DNA from: Rhynchonema sp. JSB1_4
Lineage: Eukaryota; Nematoda; Chromadorea; Monhysterida; Xyalidae
Reading direction: 5' to 3'
Assembly: GCA_030248065.1 (NCBI GenBank)
Contig: JASAMV010004006.1
Coordinates: forward strand, 28,749 to 92,748
DNA: 64,000 nucleotides
The position numbers and the translations under genes are program-made. Shown here piece after piece: positions 45,880 through 59,040 of the stretch. The notes below the pieces were generated by a model, which was not told the origin of the DNA, did no database searches, and saw only the letters and a list, made by a program, of their open reading frames with translations. How positions within the stretch are numbered: position 1 is the stretch's first letter; each line of letters begins with the position of its first letter.

Positions 45880-46103
45880 GGGTGATATTTTCGAAACGGT
45901 GTAAAGGTCAGTTGTGTGTAACGGTCGGTGGAAAGCTCGGTCGACAGCTGTGTGATAGACGCCGGTGTAAACTTGAAACATTCCACGTTAATAACAGGCA
46001 ATGTTTCACGTTTGCACCGAGCTACGCCGACCGAGCTTTCGACCGAACTTTACACCGACCTTTTCGCCCAACTGACCTTTACACCGTTTCGAAAATTCCA
46101 CCC
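45880..46103. mobile_element. Foldback MITE, family 1, copy e
   Basis: Complete copy flanked by the 3-bp direct repeat ATT (45877-45879 and 46104-46106), ends GGGTGATATTTTCG and GAAAATTCCACCC. Same arm structure as the other copies. Confidence 0.9.
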
Positions 46104-48784
46104 ATTGGCTTCTACATATATGTTGTTTTGGGTAAAAACTTCCAAGAATAAAAAGCGGTCCAACACAGTGGCGTGCAAACCTATAAACAGCTATAATAAC
46201 AATGCGAGGCGGAAATTCTAGGTCTTCTCGAAAAAATGGAAAAGGGCTAACCGCACCACGTTTTCACTGTTTGAAATTTATGAGCCAAAATAAGTGAACA
46301 AAATATGCTGTTAAGAAGCAAGTGCATATTCAGGAAGCGTGCGGCAAACCATTGTACATATTGCTGCACAACAGATGGAAGCAGCACAATAGCATTTACG
46401 AAAAGTTGTCCATCCGCTTGCGAAACGGCAGTTTTTGAGAAAATTTAACATAATGGAAGAGGTTTAGCAAGTCATTTCGGAGCATTTGCCCGCGGCCGCA
46501 CACAAAAACTTGCGATTTAGCTGACTACCAGTCACCAACTGGACGGTTTCTTCGGGCTCAGACATTTTCCTAAATGATTCTTGACTCAGTAGCCGGTTTT
46601 TTGATGAACAGTTTTTGTTATATTACATACATAACACAATCATTTGTTATCTGAGCGGTACGACAAAACATCGAAATATTATACATACCTATGTATGCAT
46701 AACACTAAGTACTATACAGCATGACGGAACACTGGAGCCATGGAGCCAGGTTGCACAGCATGTTTACGTCATATATCGACATGTGACAAGGGCTAATAAT
46801 ATGAGCAAAACAATTTGTTTTCGAGTTAGAATCTGCAGCAGAAACCATTGTCGGTCGAGGATTTCGTGTGGTCACGGGAAGCAAATTTAGTGCGTCATGT
46901 AGTGGTAGGTACCTTTTTGCGGAGCCCGTGCAAAAGACAAAACTGAAGGCAAAACTGCACGTACATAGTTTGAGACACGCAAGATTGGAGTTAGGGGATG
47001 CCGAGGGTACCTGATGTAGCAAGGTGGGCTTATAACATGGATAGAAATTCCATGAAGACACGAGTTTTTTTAAGATTGTGCAGATCACAACGTTTGAACG
47101 AGCGGCGCGGTGCGGGTCAATCAGCGCGCTTCGATTGCTCTTCGCAAAGCGCATACAAATATGACATGAGCCATTACGGCATCCATCTGGGTTGTTCTGT
47201 GATGGATTTACTGTGGCACCAGGCGTTCTTGAGACGGCTGCTACGTATCGAAATGGATCGCAGTGAAAATCGCCGGTTGCGCCTGGACAGCGCTAAACAG
47301 CAGAAAGGGCGTTTGAAAACACAACCCCTGAGGTAGACGGACAATTCAGCGGAGCCGTTTCAGCGAGAACAACGCTGAGCGGAAAAGCAGGGGCAAAAGA
47401 CTAGGAAAAAGACAAGTTTTGGTCTGATCCTAAGCCTGAGGCGTCGGCTCAGCTCCACCTAAACCTAAGTCTTCATGATAACAAGACAAACCTATACCCC
47501 TAGCCGAGGGAACGAAAATGAAATCTACTCTTTGACTCTGCTTTTTTACTCTTTTTCTTTTTTAGCATTGCTGATCAGGATCCGCTCAGTTGTCCATCCA
47601 CCGAACGTGGGCACCCCATGTGCACACAAAAACGTCTTGTGGTTCAGCTGACACGGTGGTGTCAGTGTCGGTAATTTGGTTTTTGTTGCAACGCGTGACT
47701 TCATAAGCAAGTCATGGGTCGGGCGGGAGCGCGCACCTCGCCTCTGTCCGTGGGCTGTGTGTAGGTATTACTAGTACGTCTGCCAAGCCCATCTTTGGGT
47801 GTCCAAGTGTAGATACCGAGTTTTCTTACACAAGCTGTTTTGTTATTGTTTTTACGCAAACACACACAGGGAGAAGCGTGTGACGAGCAACCAAAGATAC
47901 TACATATATAGGTACGTAGGTGGCAAGCGACCTTCCACGTCGCTTTCGAGAAAATCATGAAATTTGAAAGAACCCAGTTTTCGTTTACAATGCACATCAA
48001 AAAACCAAAGTCGCATGCGTTGGCAGCAACCGTGTTTTTTGTCTAATGTGGTTCGGTCGCGCGACTGGTCACAACCGTTGGCCCGAGGAAATGACGCGTG
48101 TGGCTGCTGCGCAAGCAGGTGGTAGCATTCGTTCAGAACATGTCTACACATGCGACAGAAGCAAACGCAAAAAAGATGAAATGCATTTTAATGCATAAGT
48201 TGGCCGTTCGATAAACAAATACGCGTGTGTTTGGAACATGGACAGAGCAGAGCCATGCAAAGTTGAAACTGGTACGTATACGCATTCGCATAATTTGTCT
48301 CGCGAGACAGACAACACGACCATTTTCTTTGGCCAACAGATATGTATGTTTTTGTTTGCGTGTGGCAACAATCTCAAGCGCAACCACCGGAAACGTCGAG
48401 CTGGCACGCAAAGTTATGTATGTAGTGGACCGCACAATTAATGAACTGGAACGTGAAACGTGATCGGGCATTGATATATGGATAAAAGGAATTTTGGCTC
48501 AGTAGCTGACACCACTCTGCAGGTTTGACTCAGAGCAAGAACCGTAAAATGACCTGGAAACGGCGGTGGCAAACATACAAATTTAAGAAATATAGCAGCG
48601 TTTCTATGAACCGCAATATAAACTTACACATTTAATCGGAAACTATGGAGCAGCGGCCTTTTGCCATGAAGAACGTAAAAAGCACGTAAGCAGCCTTTTT
48701 TGGTCACCCAAAGTGGTGCTTGGTGCTCTGGGGTGCAATAACAGTGGATCATGTTGCTATGTATCGTATACATCGCATTAACTT

Positions 48785-49030
48785 TGAAGGCAAGTCCATT
48801 GGCGTGGTTCTGGCTTGGGTATAAAGAAATTTTGGTTGAGTTTTATTTTGTGACAGAATTGGCGCATTAATTTCGAGCAGCGTGTAAGTTGGTTGTGCCT
48901 GCACCAAATGAAGAACTTTCACACTGGCCGAAATTTAGTACGCCAACCCTATCGCAAAATACAGCTCAACCAAAAATTTGCCTGTACCGAAGCCAAGTCC
49001 ATGACACTGGACTTGCCTTCAAAGTTGATA
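48785..49030. mobile_element. Decayed foldback element, family 3
   Basis: Imperfect inverted repeat with outer AACTTTGAAGGCAAGTCCA and its complement, and a centre CTGCACCAAATGAAGAACTTT. It shares the centre and overall layout with 51243-51495. Confidence 0.65.
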
Positions 49031-49263
49031 CGGCCCATGGTGCGCTGCATGTGTAAAGGAACGGTGCGTTGCTCAAAATGACGCCCAATTTGCGGCACAA
49101 AAAATATGGAGAACGGCATTGCTTTATATATTGGGTACCGTTTCGCGTTTGTATATGACTTCTGCAAGGTGAGGCAGTGAATTTCCATATGGACCCATAA
49201 CATTATATACAGTGCATACTTTGCATTTATTCGATCGAGATTAAATGCTTTTCTGTGTTCAGT

Positions 49264-49327
49264 GCGGGCCCTGTCCCGCGGGGGCCGGCGGCCCGTGCGC
49301 GCGGTTGCGGCCCCCGCCGCCCCCTCC
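49264..49327. other. Short GC- and CpG-rich patch
   Basis: About 64 bp is over 80% G+C, mostly runs of G and C with CGCG, in a region of ordinary composition. It has no exon signals that I can see. Confidence 0.6.
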
Positions 49328-50461
49328 TTTTGGCCACTGTGAAGAACAAGCTGAAAAGTTGTGTGGCTCGCCAAAATGTCAATTCTGGTGTTGGAAAGGG
49401 CACTGCAAACATTGAACGGACATAAAACTTCGCATTATGGTTCTTTTATGACGTAAACTAAAAGGTGAACCCAAAAAAGACGAAGTGAGTTATTGAGTAA
49501 AGTCTTGTTGAACGACTTGGCGACAGTGCGCAGAAAGCTCGTAAAATATGACTTACTACAAGCACTACTCTTACACAGACACGAATTCTGAAAGTATTTG
49601 TTGAGATTTTGTAGATTCTGCGTTAGCACATCATGAACGTTACCCAATAAGTTATCCTTTGGTGTCAATGGTGTTTGATTGAATCAGCTGTTACGCGTGG
49701 GCCCAATAAGCATTCTGTAATCGAATTGAAGCGTTTATGTGAACACATTGATTCACATGATGAATGCCAGGACATCACGAGACAAAACCGAGGCTGTGTG
49801 TTGCGTACACATTATACTGTATGTACATTACGCATGTGTAGCGCAACGAACACACCTATCGAGAATTGGGCCCACTGAAAGAAATCTGTTGTCGAAGCAA
49901 AGGTCCAAGCGACTTAGCACTTTTGCCCGTGTGCAGTTGAGCATTTCGAAAAAGCGCAAGTTCCAAAAGGTTCAAGATGGCAACCTTCAACATCCTGGTA
50001 TTCTAGATCACAACGTTTTCACAAACAACCACACAATCGTGATAACCATGTGCAATGCAATTACAGATCAGAGTCGGATCTCAGCTATGTACAGTACGTA
50101 TATGTAGGGGCCACCAGACTTTCTGGACGTTCTAATTATTGTCATCCGGCGTCGTGCATATTGGCGAAAAAAGATCGCCGGGATCGACTCATTCGAGAAA
50201 TGATTGGTTTGTGGTCAGAAACTTGTGGCTGTACATGTATATAGCTGTGATCTATAAGCAATTTCACTTGCACGTATGCTCGCAAATTACATTCTCTCAT
50301 GGTCCCGACGTGGCTGATGTTTCTCTGTCTCCACCCTGGCTGTTTTTTCGTGCACAGACATGCAGCTGGGGCCTAATCAGTGCAAAGACAGGCTGGACAC
50401 GACCAAGTAATGAAATGGAGCGCGTTTATTTGACGGATGTCGCCTGCTCAAATCAAGACAT

Positions 50462-50600
50462 CCCGCGCTTGCGCTACCTACACACAGTACCTACACCTAC
50501 ATACCTACCTACATACAGTACGAAAGCATATTGTGCCATCTAGCATATGTATGTATATCCACGTAAACACATACAGATACTGTACCTATACTTTCGACTT
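50462..50600. repeat. TACATACC/TACAGTACC-type microsatellite
   Basis: Imperfect tandem CCTACATA, CCTACACA and TATGTATGTATA units. Confidence 0.7.
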
Positions 50601-50954
50601 TTGCACAGACTTGAACTTTTCTTTTTTAGAACACTGGCCTCCGATATCAAACGAGACCAAATTGCGCTGAGCCGAGTTTCTGGGATTTTGTTCTCTAAGC
50701 TGTTTTTGAAACACACAGAAGCTAATGATACGATATCAAAACTTTAAAAACATTTTACGCACAGTAGTGCAAAAGCGCTACATACCGAATTGCAGGGAAT
50801 ACAAAACTGAGATCGATTATAATAATGCTGGCATTTCGAGTATCAAAGTTTCAAAGTTAAAATAACGCCAAGATACTAAACACACAAGACGAATAAATAT
50901 TAAATACAATGAATTAAGAGAAAATCGTTTACATATTTCTCTGCCTAGAAGCCG

Positions 50955-53900
50955 CTATTGAGCATTGCTTGAAAGCTGCATGAGTTGTTGTGCAGTGGGC
51001 AGCTGCAGTCGTTTGTCAGCGCGTAGTTGTCGCATCAGCAACGTCACACCAATTGACAGCAGAATGACAATCAGCACAAACACGAAAGACATCAGAACGC
51101 CGAAACTGAACTGCGAAATGCAGATTGTGGACGATTCGATGTCTCGGAATCGATCGTACGACGATTGGAACGTTGGATGGTCGGGGGCTGTCACTGCAAA
51201 AACGAGGAATTCACGCAATTATGGTGATTGGATCTGGCTTGTTAAGGTGGAGTTATACTTGTCCATTTTGGGCTTGTAGACAACGAGGACAAATTTTTGT
51301 TATGATCATATTTTGTGATAGAGTTGGGGCACTAATTTCGACCAGCGTAAAAGTTGTTCCCCTGCACCAAATGAACAACTTTTACGCTGGACGAAATTTA
51401 TGCTGATACTCTGCTATCACAAAATATGATCGTAAAAAAATTTGTCCTCATTGTCGACAAGCCCAAAATGGACAAGTATAACTCCAGCTTTACACGACAT
51501 TTCCGTCCGTTACACGTGTTTACGCCAACCCGTATTCCGTGATGCATCAGGGTCGAGCACATTGAGCGCCCGTGCGTGCACATCGACTTCGTTCGGCGGA
51601 TGAAGTTTAGAGGAGCGACTTGTTCGTGTAACCTGCAATTGATCGGGATAAATTGGTTGGTACAGTAAATTTCGCAAATAGCTGCTGTGCAGCGAGGTAC
51701 GCCCCATACTTAATGCCGAGATCTGAACCAGAAAATAAACTTTTGAAACATTCGGACGACAAACACACAAGCAGCTTGCCAGGCAGCCAGGCAGCTGTTC
51801 GCAATGTTTCAGAACTGCGCGTTGTTAGCGTTCGTGTTGGACATTTCAGTGCACGGCAGTGAATTTAGAAATTTACAAAACTGTGCAAAAAAACGAGGTT
51901 TTTTAAGTCTTTTCCAAACCAGTTTTTATGTGCACCTTTGGTCGTTTGTTGACATGTGCCTCCGCAGCGTACTCTCTGCCAAACAGTTGAACCGGACGAA
52001 TGTAGTCCTGATTGGCCATTACTGTGATGACGTCATCGAAGGTGGTGCCCGGCAATGCTGCTGATGGCGGTTTGCCTGAGTTGACAAGATAACCAGCACT
52101 GTAAAGAGTGTTGTGGGTGGGTCCATTTCATCTTTTGCCATGTACGGATGCTGCACCCGTGACTGAGGCGGCTACTTTTTCTTGACCGTGCAGTTGGCGA
52201 ACTATGATTTTGACCAGCGCAAAAGTCGTTCACTATCTGATGAACAATTTTTACGCTGTTGATTTTAATTGAGTGCGTCACGAAATACAATGCAAACGCA
52301 AAACATGACAAAACTCTGGGTTCGTCAACTGCCGTCAAAAGTCGATGCGAAACACAACAAAGCGCCCCATGAACCTACTCCTGATGTCATGCACATCCCT
52401 ACCCCTGCCATAGACATTGTTGCCTTGTTCGGGTGCAGTGTACGTTTCGTGTTCATTGTACAGTCCAAATATCTCGTATTGTATGTCGTCATCGTTGAGC
52501 AGTGGCAATGTATTCGGCTGAACCGCCGGAGTGGGAGGGGGTTGTGTCAGATGGACGGCCCATTTGGTGCTCAGGGTGCTCCTCGGTGTAGTTGCGGGCG
52601 GACCGGTGTTCGGTCGAGGTTGACGTCGTCGCACTGATGAGGGCGTGCTGCCGGCTGGCGGTGGTGGCGTGATCAGGGATGGGCGCGGTGTGCCGAAACA
52701 GTTGGGTGGCTGAAATGTTTGCTAGGGTCATTGGACTCGCATCGAATGTGGACAGAATTGAGCACTGTTGTGCCCAAAATTCCGATATCAAACTTGGTGA
52801 CCGATCGGTTTGGTTTGGTAAATTGACTTTTTTGAATAAAGGATATCTTGAGTTTAACTGTCGCCACTAATGTTTTGACCAGAACTGTTGATTTACGGTA
52901 TGCATTCATCTTTGATCTCTTAAAATGTCTCGTGCACAGTTGCTCCGATCAAGTCACCAAGAATACTGCGCGGGTCACGGTTGGTACGGACTCCAGTGCA
53001 TCGGCACATTGCACACAGTAGCTAGCCGTGCGTTGTGAGATCTAAGTTTGATATCACCCAAACAGTTCCATCCAAATCATTCAAAACTAAATTCGTCACC
53101 CACAATCATATCCGAGCAACTTGAGTCTCCCCTCAGCGTCGAACACAATTGAATGGTGCACGAAAATGCCATTACGGAATCATCGCTGAATTTGAATGCA
53201 TCCGCTGCCACATACGCACTTTGTTGACCCTCGACATATGTTAGGTCGGACAGAATTGTTGGGTCGACAGCGCAACTGTGACAAAATGATGTGTGATTTG
53301 AGGGTCATCCATCAGGCCATCCATGGTGCACTCGCTAGTGCTGACGATGGCCTGGTGCAACCATGTGAAAACAAACAGGTCGAAACAGGAAATCAATCAG
53401 CAGAGTGCTTATACAGTTCGCACAACAAGGGAGTGACATGGTGTCAAAACGGTGTTGTGTGAGTTGAAATAAGGTCAGTTACGGTGAAATAAATTTCAAC
53501 GTGAGTCCCAAGCCTTCGCGAACCCGACTTCATCGATAACCATGAACTGTTCACCGTTCCCATTCGACACTTCACAGTTTTTCACCAGCATCTTCAGGTC
53601 AGCCGCTGAAAGGGCCAATTTTTGGTCATTCATCTTCTTTTAGATAATGTGAAAATATCAAACTGAAAAACAAACTTACGTCCAAAACAATGCCACGTGT
53701 GGTAGAGCTTCTGTCCTATTTCAGCAACTCTTGCCTCGGGACCAAATCGACTGTTGAGGTGCACCGAGTATTCGCATCGCGTCGTCTCTGATCGCACAAC
53801 ACCCAACGGAATGGTCGTCATCTCCCTGCATGACATTTATTGAGTGATGTTTTACATACTATATACATACCTATACATGTATACATATACCATAGATACG

Positions 53901-55245
53901 CTTTCTCGAATTGAGAACGTAAAACTATGGCAGGCATCGGGCATGCACTTTGGCGGCATCAGGGTCGGGTTGATATGGCTTTCAGCATAGACGCACAAAT
54001 GGTTGGCTGAGGTTTCACGGATAGGTATGTATACTATATCTGCGAAAACATTTGGATGCCAAACCCAAGTGAAACCAACCGTGACCCTGATGCCGACAAG
54101 GCGCATACCGGCAGAGCAAAGTTGATCACATGTGTCTACGATATTAGAATAAGCCCTCTTTCTGGACCAAACCCAACCAACATGACGGTCACAGCACCGT
54201 CGACCAATTGCAGATGTTGTTGTTCGTAGTAGCACTGTACGCTGTACGCACGATCCTTTTTGGTCATGAAAATGCTGTGGAAACTGAGCACGACCGTCAC
54301 CGACTCGAGTAGACCAGGTGATGGGTTGAGCTGCAGAGAAACACATGCAGCAACATGGTGATGTCGGAATTGTGAAATCGGGAACTGATTTGGGCTGAGG
54401 GTCGGTTCGCCGTGTTTGCTGACGCGCAGTTATTTGCATTGCTTGATATTTGCACAGGAAATCGTTTAATTATGTTCCTCAGTTTACTGTCTCAGGGCTT
54501 TGGGAATGTGAGAAACTCCGACTCTCTCAGTTTTTTAATTTTTTTTCAAAAACAGCCTTTGTTCATTTTCAAGGCATTTGGTCATGATTAATTTCCCGGA
54601 AAATTTTGTATCGGCGCACCAGTTGTGGCAAGCTGATAAATATTGCGGTATATTATCAAAGCTATCAGTGAGTAAAGTAATCGAACATTTCCTCTCGAAA
54701 ACAGCCATTTCTCAGCGTAAATCAGTTGCAGAAGTACAGAATTATGAATCTGTGTAAACGAAGTCTACCAAAATCATAACAGAGTACCTTCCTTTCGCGC
54801 ATCATTCCACATTTAGCCAGTCGTATCTCCAGCTCCGGATGCATTGTGCCGGCGACGGCGAATGTCTGCGAACACAACGGATCTGTGCTGCGACCTTTGG
54901 TGAAGATTCGACCCCAGAACGGACGACGTGTGTTGGCGACGATTTTGAGACGGTCCATTTCGCATTTGACCGTTGGAATACCTGCGGGTGAAACATCATG
55001 TGGCCGCTTGGTGACTGGCAAGGTGCTACAAAGGAACCCCACCGGGCCCAATGTGGAAATTTGAAAGGTCAAACGTTTAACATAACCCCGAGCTTCATGT
55101 CAAACCCTCTGGTTAAAGATAATGATGAGAAAAGAGGTCACTCACCCATAACTTCATTTGCCACTTGACCATCAGAACTCGGCGTAAAGATCAGAAAGAG
55201 GAAAAGTACAGAATATCGAATCGTGTTGAGCCTCGAATCACACAT
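50955..55245 (-). CDS. Cuticlin-like ZP-domain membrane protein (about 540 aa)
   Basis: Exons (minus order): 55146-55245, 54788-54981, 54182-54330, 53680-53825, 53524-53605, 53100-53275, 52403-52633, 51954-52060, 51524-51722 and 50955-51193 sum to 1623 nt in frame. Exon 1 is a signal peptide. The ZP domain follows: VKCEMDRLKIVANTRRPFWG and KCGMMRERK (ZP-N), then SFHSIFMTKKDRAYSVQCYY, HTWHCFG, MLVKNCEV..NGEQFMVIDE, CAVDPTILSDLTY, and DAFKFSDDSVMAFSCTIQLC (ZP-C). Next is a basic RRRQPR stretch near residue 285, a candidate furin site, then a Pro/Thr linker, and one TM segment (about residues 485-510, VFVLIVILLSIGVTLL) with a short tail. Nematode ZP proteins of this type are cleaved and polymerise in the cuticle. 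The E6 donor (53100) is one of two choices; both keep the frame. Confidence 0.87.
51243..51495. mobile_element. Foldback MITE, family 3, in last intron of the ZP gene
   Basis: The outer arms GGAGTTATACTTGTCCATTT and its complement bound inner arms ATCATATTTTGTGATAGAGT and GACCAGCGTAAAAGTTGTT. About 250 bp. GACCAGCGTAAAAGTT-like fragments also occur near 40188-40255 and 52205-52260, and a decayed copy at 48785-49030. Confidence 0.85.
51740..51890. repeat. Dispersed repeat, copy b
   Basis: Matches 18860-19040 in order of motifs. It lies in an intron of the ZP gene, just beyond the acceptor of exon 51524-51722. Confidence 0.5.
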
Positions 55246-56807
55246 GATGGAACAATTATATCTTGTTGGGTAACTGTCGAGTTTTCAATGAGATTGTTTG
55301 TTTGACAAAGAGACTGCGGTAGAAAACGATGGGGTTCGATCCTCACTTCATGTCTCTCGCGTGAGTATATGGATGAATATGCGTCACATGTTTTGCGTCG
55401 ATTAACCCAGAAATAGTAATATTCACTGTTAATAGATTAATAACGAAAAAGATTTGGAACTCGATGTACCCTTTGCGTGTGAAGTGAACACAAAACGGCA
55501 GCTGAGTGAAAGAAGGCACATCACAAAAACAACATGTCGAAAACATGCGAGACGCACGTAGTGAAAATTTGGGTCATATACCGACCGCTGAGCGCAACCA
55601 AAGGAATTACGAAAATGTTGGTCTCAATCAAAAATGGTTCGCAAAAAATAAACTTCACTGTGAAGAACTGTTACGCCAAACTTGAAAAATGCTGTGAAAC
55701 ATCAGCAGTACAGACGCGGAAGTAGTCTAAATCGAGGTTAAAAAGTTCCTCAAAGTGTTACGCAAAGGTACGATGATTTAAGACATACATAACACCAGTA
55801 AGGTCAATAAAATGCTTTTTTCACATTCTCAAACAATGACGAAGAACCAAACTATGCGCGAAAGAAAACAAAGAATACCTCAAGCTATTCCGAGCCGATT
55901 ATTTTTTGACATCTGCGAGACCAAGTGGCAACACCTTATCGAACATTCACCAACTTAGTAAATATAATTGAGGCTCATGAAATAAAAACTGCACAGAAAA
56001 TGTAAAAAAAGAAGTTTACATGTCTCTCAAGCAACGGTGCCTGACGCATAAATTATGCATTTTAGGACCTTATCCGTTGGAGTTTACGTGCTTTGTTTGA
56101 CACAATAAAGCCGAAATAATCAAGCACCAGTCATGACGTGATTTCTTGGTGTAGGTTCCAGTCTCTTGCCAGTTCTCGCGTCTGAGAACCTAAACCTTTC
56201 GAACACACTTTCACCTCAGCGGTCAACACGCACGTGGTGTTGTAATGTGCGATAATCAAGTAAACGAACATAACCATGTGCATGCACATAAGATATTTGA
56301 GGTATACACACTTTGCGCTGCGGTTTTGGCAACCTGCCCCCAACAATTGAGATTAGTTCTGAAATGACTAACGCAATGTTTCTTTGTTGCTGAATATGGG
56401 TCAACCCGAAGGCTTTGCGCGACGTTGGTCACTCTAACAACTCTAAACTCTCTTTCTTTAATTCTTTTGCATTCTCCCTATCGATTATGCACTTAACTGC
56501 ACATTATTAGGTTAAACACGTGTGAGGCGCATTGCGCAATCACGGGTGTGTCCACAAGATAAAACTGAGATGAAATGCAAATAGCCGTTAAAGAACTTTC
56601 ATTTCTCATGCTGCTGGAGTGTTTGCTACTTTGTTCTTTGTTCAATACGTGATAGAATGCAAGTTTATTGACGAAAAGTTGGATTCTGGCGGCACACGTT
56701 TCATTTCAAATCCACTAATTTATTCTGATTTCGATGAACAAAGACAATGAAAGTTAGTTTTGACAAACGCTCAATCAGTCGTAACCAATATGGCCTACAC
56801 TGCAACT
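55246..56807. other. Intergenic region, no gene seen
   Basis: It spans the promoter side of the ZP gene and the 3' side of the cupin gene. It contains one exact TGAAACATCA (55695-55704). Short open frames lack support. Confidence 0.5.
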
Positions 56808-57747
56808 TTACACTTGCGATATTTGATCAGCGAGCTTGGGATACTCTTTTGCCAGTGCTTCTGGCGAAAGGTTTTGGAAGTCTTCGGGCATCCAACCTGA
56901 AAAGAGTTCACAAATACGAATACAGAAGGTGTCCCACACGCTTCTCAATGTATCCCACCACTAACCTGGAGCAACGACACAAGCTGTCAATGTGTATGCG
57001 TTGTTGTCCCCCATCACCCGTGTGTCAAAGGGTGTCCCAGGAGGCAATGCATGTTGATAGTGGAATGTTGCGTCATTTAGTGGGTCACCCAATGTGATCG
57101 AGTCCATCTCACCACTGCTCGGGTTGATTGATCGAACCTGCGGACAGTCTTCGGGAGTATCAACTTTGAAAGCCTTTGAAACTTTGGATCTTGGGTTGCC
57201 TCAGGCGAGACCACGCACGTTACCAAGCAGGCTGGCGTGGTTGCCCTACATTATAATCCAGTCGTGGTGATTAGTCGTTGCCTTCAAAGTTGATATTCGA
57301 CCCAATAAACATCATGCACACATACAAAGTATACATAGTGCTTGATTGGTTCAATCGATTACGAATACTACTGTACATACCATGTTGCACCCGACAATAA
57401 TGAAAGTACTTTAACACATGGCATTCCCAGCCAAAAAGTTAACAATTATGGATATGGATAATCGTCGCATTCACAACACTGACCTGCATTGGCGCACCAC
57501 GCAACCAAACGAGCAGTTCATCAGATTTCAATCGTCTCCAGTTTGGTTGTGTGTGCAAACGAGCCAGATGCAGGAACAGAATGCTTGAAATTGCGCTCAA
57601 ATGCTTGTCATCGCTCGATCGTACCACGCCTGGCTCAGTCGATGCCCGGTACTGTTCCACAAAGTATCCCTGACATTCAGGGTGTGTCTGCATGCCGAAT
57701 CTGGCGATTATTTGATCGACCTGTGGCTCGCTCGCAACTTCGCTCAT
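56808..57747 (-). CDS. DUF985 (cupin_5) family protein, 174 aa
   Basis: Exons 57484-57747, 56966-57137 and 56808-56896 sum to 525 nt in frame. The protein has MSEVASEPQVDQIIARF, then HPECQGYFVEQYRAS, SAISSILFLH, WRRLKSDELLVWLRGAPMQ (the family's HRxxSDE/W..G motif), LGDPLNDATFHYQHALPPGTPF, AYTLTACVAPG and GWMPEDFQNLSPEALAKEYP at the end. This matches the DUF985 cupin family, small beta-barrel proteins of poorly known function found from bacteria to animals. The His usual in the first part of the motif is replaced by Arg (WRRLKSDE), which may affect metal or ligand binding. Stop TAA 56808-56810. Confidence 0.85.
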
Positions 57748-58374
57748 CTTGTTGCTCTTTATTGATCACAAATTAAAAAGCAGGCAAAACTTTCTGAACT
57801 TGTCAAAAGACCAAGTAACAGGCTATTTTACTGTACTTGGTTTCAGTTCACCGATAAGCGATTGCTGCGCAAGAGTGTACGCTCCAGCTGCACATTTAAA
57901 CATTTTGTGGGTTGTCTGTGTAGAGAAACTTTTATTATCGACAACTACATATATTGACAACGACAATAAGAAAACGCCGCAACATAAAAATATAACAGCA
58001 TCATGTTGTTAACCGGTGGCGGTGGTCAGAGCGGTTTCGTTGTGAAGAAACAGCTCCGAATTGAAAACGTTAAAATATGTACAAGTTTTTCCCCTGTTAA
58101 TGAGAAATAGCTTACAACAAAAAAATCAATGAAAAAACTAAAACGATCCGAAATGAATGTCTGATGAGTAGAGACGAGGTCAATTTTAAAATTGAGTGTT
58201 CATATTCACACATTATGTACATAGAACACAACAACGAACTGAAAACCAATAATAGAAATTACCTACAGTGACAGGAAGATTCGAGTAACAATAACTAAGC
58301 CCAAAAAAATAAAAAAATACATGCTAAAATACCAAGAGCTGTCCAGTATTATTACTTTCCGAATTACTGTTATT

Positions 58375-58761
58375 TTACAAATTTGCTGCTTGAGTTACAC
58401 GACAAAACCAAATGCCATGAGATTTGAACTGATCATCATCAAACAAGTTTTCTCTCAAAGCCTTGTCTAATGCTGCACGTTGTTGGCAAGAACTGAGAAA
58501 TACATGTCGTTGGTAAGTTAACAGTGCAAATTTGACAACAATTAAAAGTAACAATGACGGAATTAGAAGCGTCATAATGGACTTGGACACAAATTGATAG
58601 CTGTAATACACGTTTGTATAGTATTTGTCGCAATTTTTAGTTGTGAAAAATGCAAGTCGCAAAGGGTATTTAAATGACAATTGTTTATTTTTAAATTGCC
58701 GTATGGCGTATACACATGGAAAATTTGTCAAATTGAATAACACAGATTTCTCGACTGACAT
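58375..58761 (-). pseudogene. Possible decayed 7TM-receptor fragment
   Basis: A 128-codon frame contains a loop with an extracellular-type Cys and then a strongly hydrophobic segment (MTLLIPSLLLLIVVKFALL) followed by a basic stretch, like TM5 and loop 3 of a GPCR. Upstream, the same frame continues with another hydrophobic segment (VILVNIIFHSISLLEFF) but meets stop codons (for example at about 58838). No exon structure or flanking TMs are evident. The region is AT-rich compared with neighbouring genes. Confidence 0.25.
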
Positions 58762-59040
58762 TTTTAGATCGATAAAAAACTCTAGAAGAGAAATGCTATG
58801 GAATATGATATTAACAAGAATAACGAATTTCTATTTGTAGACAATACTCGTAATTGAAAACACCGGATAGTGCGATACATTACAAGACGTTGACTGACTG
58901 TACAATAGGAAATGCTGAACGATCGCCGACTCGTGAACTGTGGCACGCAACAAATAAATCCAAAGTAATTCATAGAGATGCGACACGCTTTATACAGTAG
59001 TTGAGTACTATAGCCTATGTAGGTTACGACACCGTCACCA

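Larger units (their letters stand above)
44853..50954. other. Gene-poor region of about 6 kb
   Basis: I find no supported gene. Open frames at 45200-45754 (184 codons) and 46998-47336 (112 codons) have no recognisable domain or exon context. It contains a family-1 MITE, a decayed foldback (48785-49030), a GC-rich patch, and a TACATACC-type microsatellite. Confidence 0.45.

Noticed and set aside
46998..47336. 112-codon frame ending in a basic helical stretch (IEMDRSENRRLRLDSAKQQ)
   Set aside because: The end looks coding-like but I find no joining exons or family, so it is not annotated.
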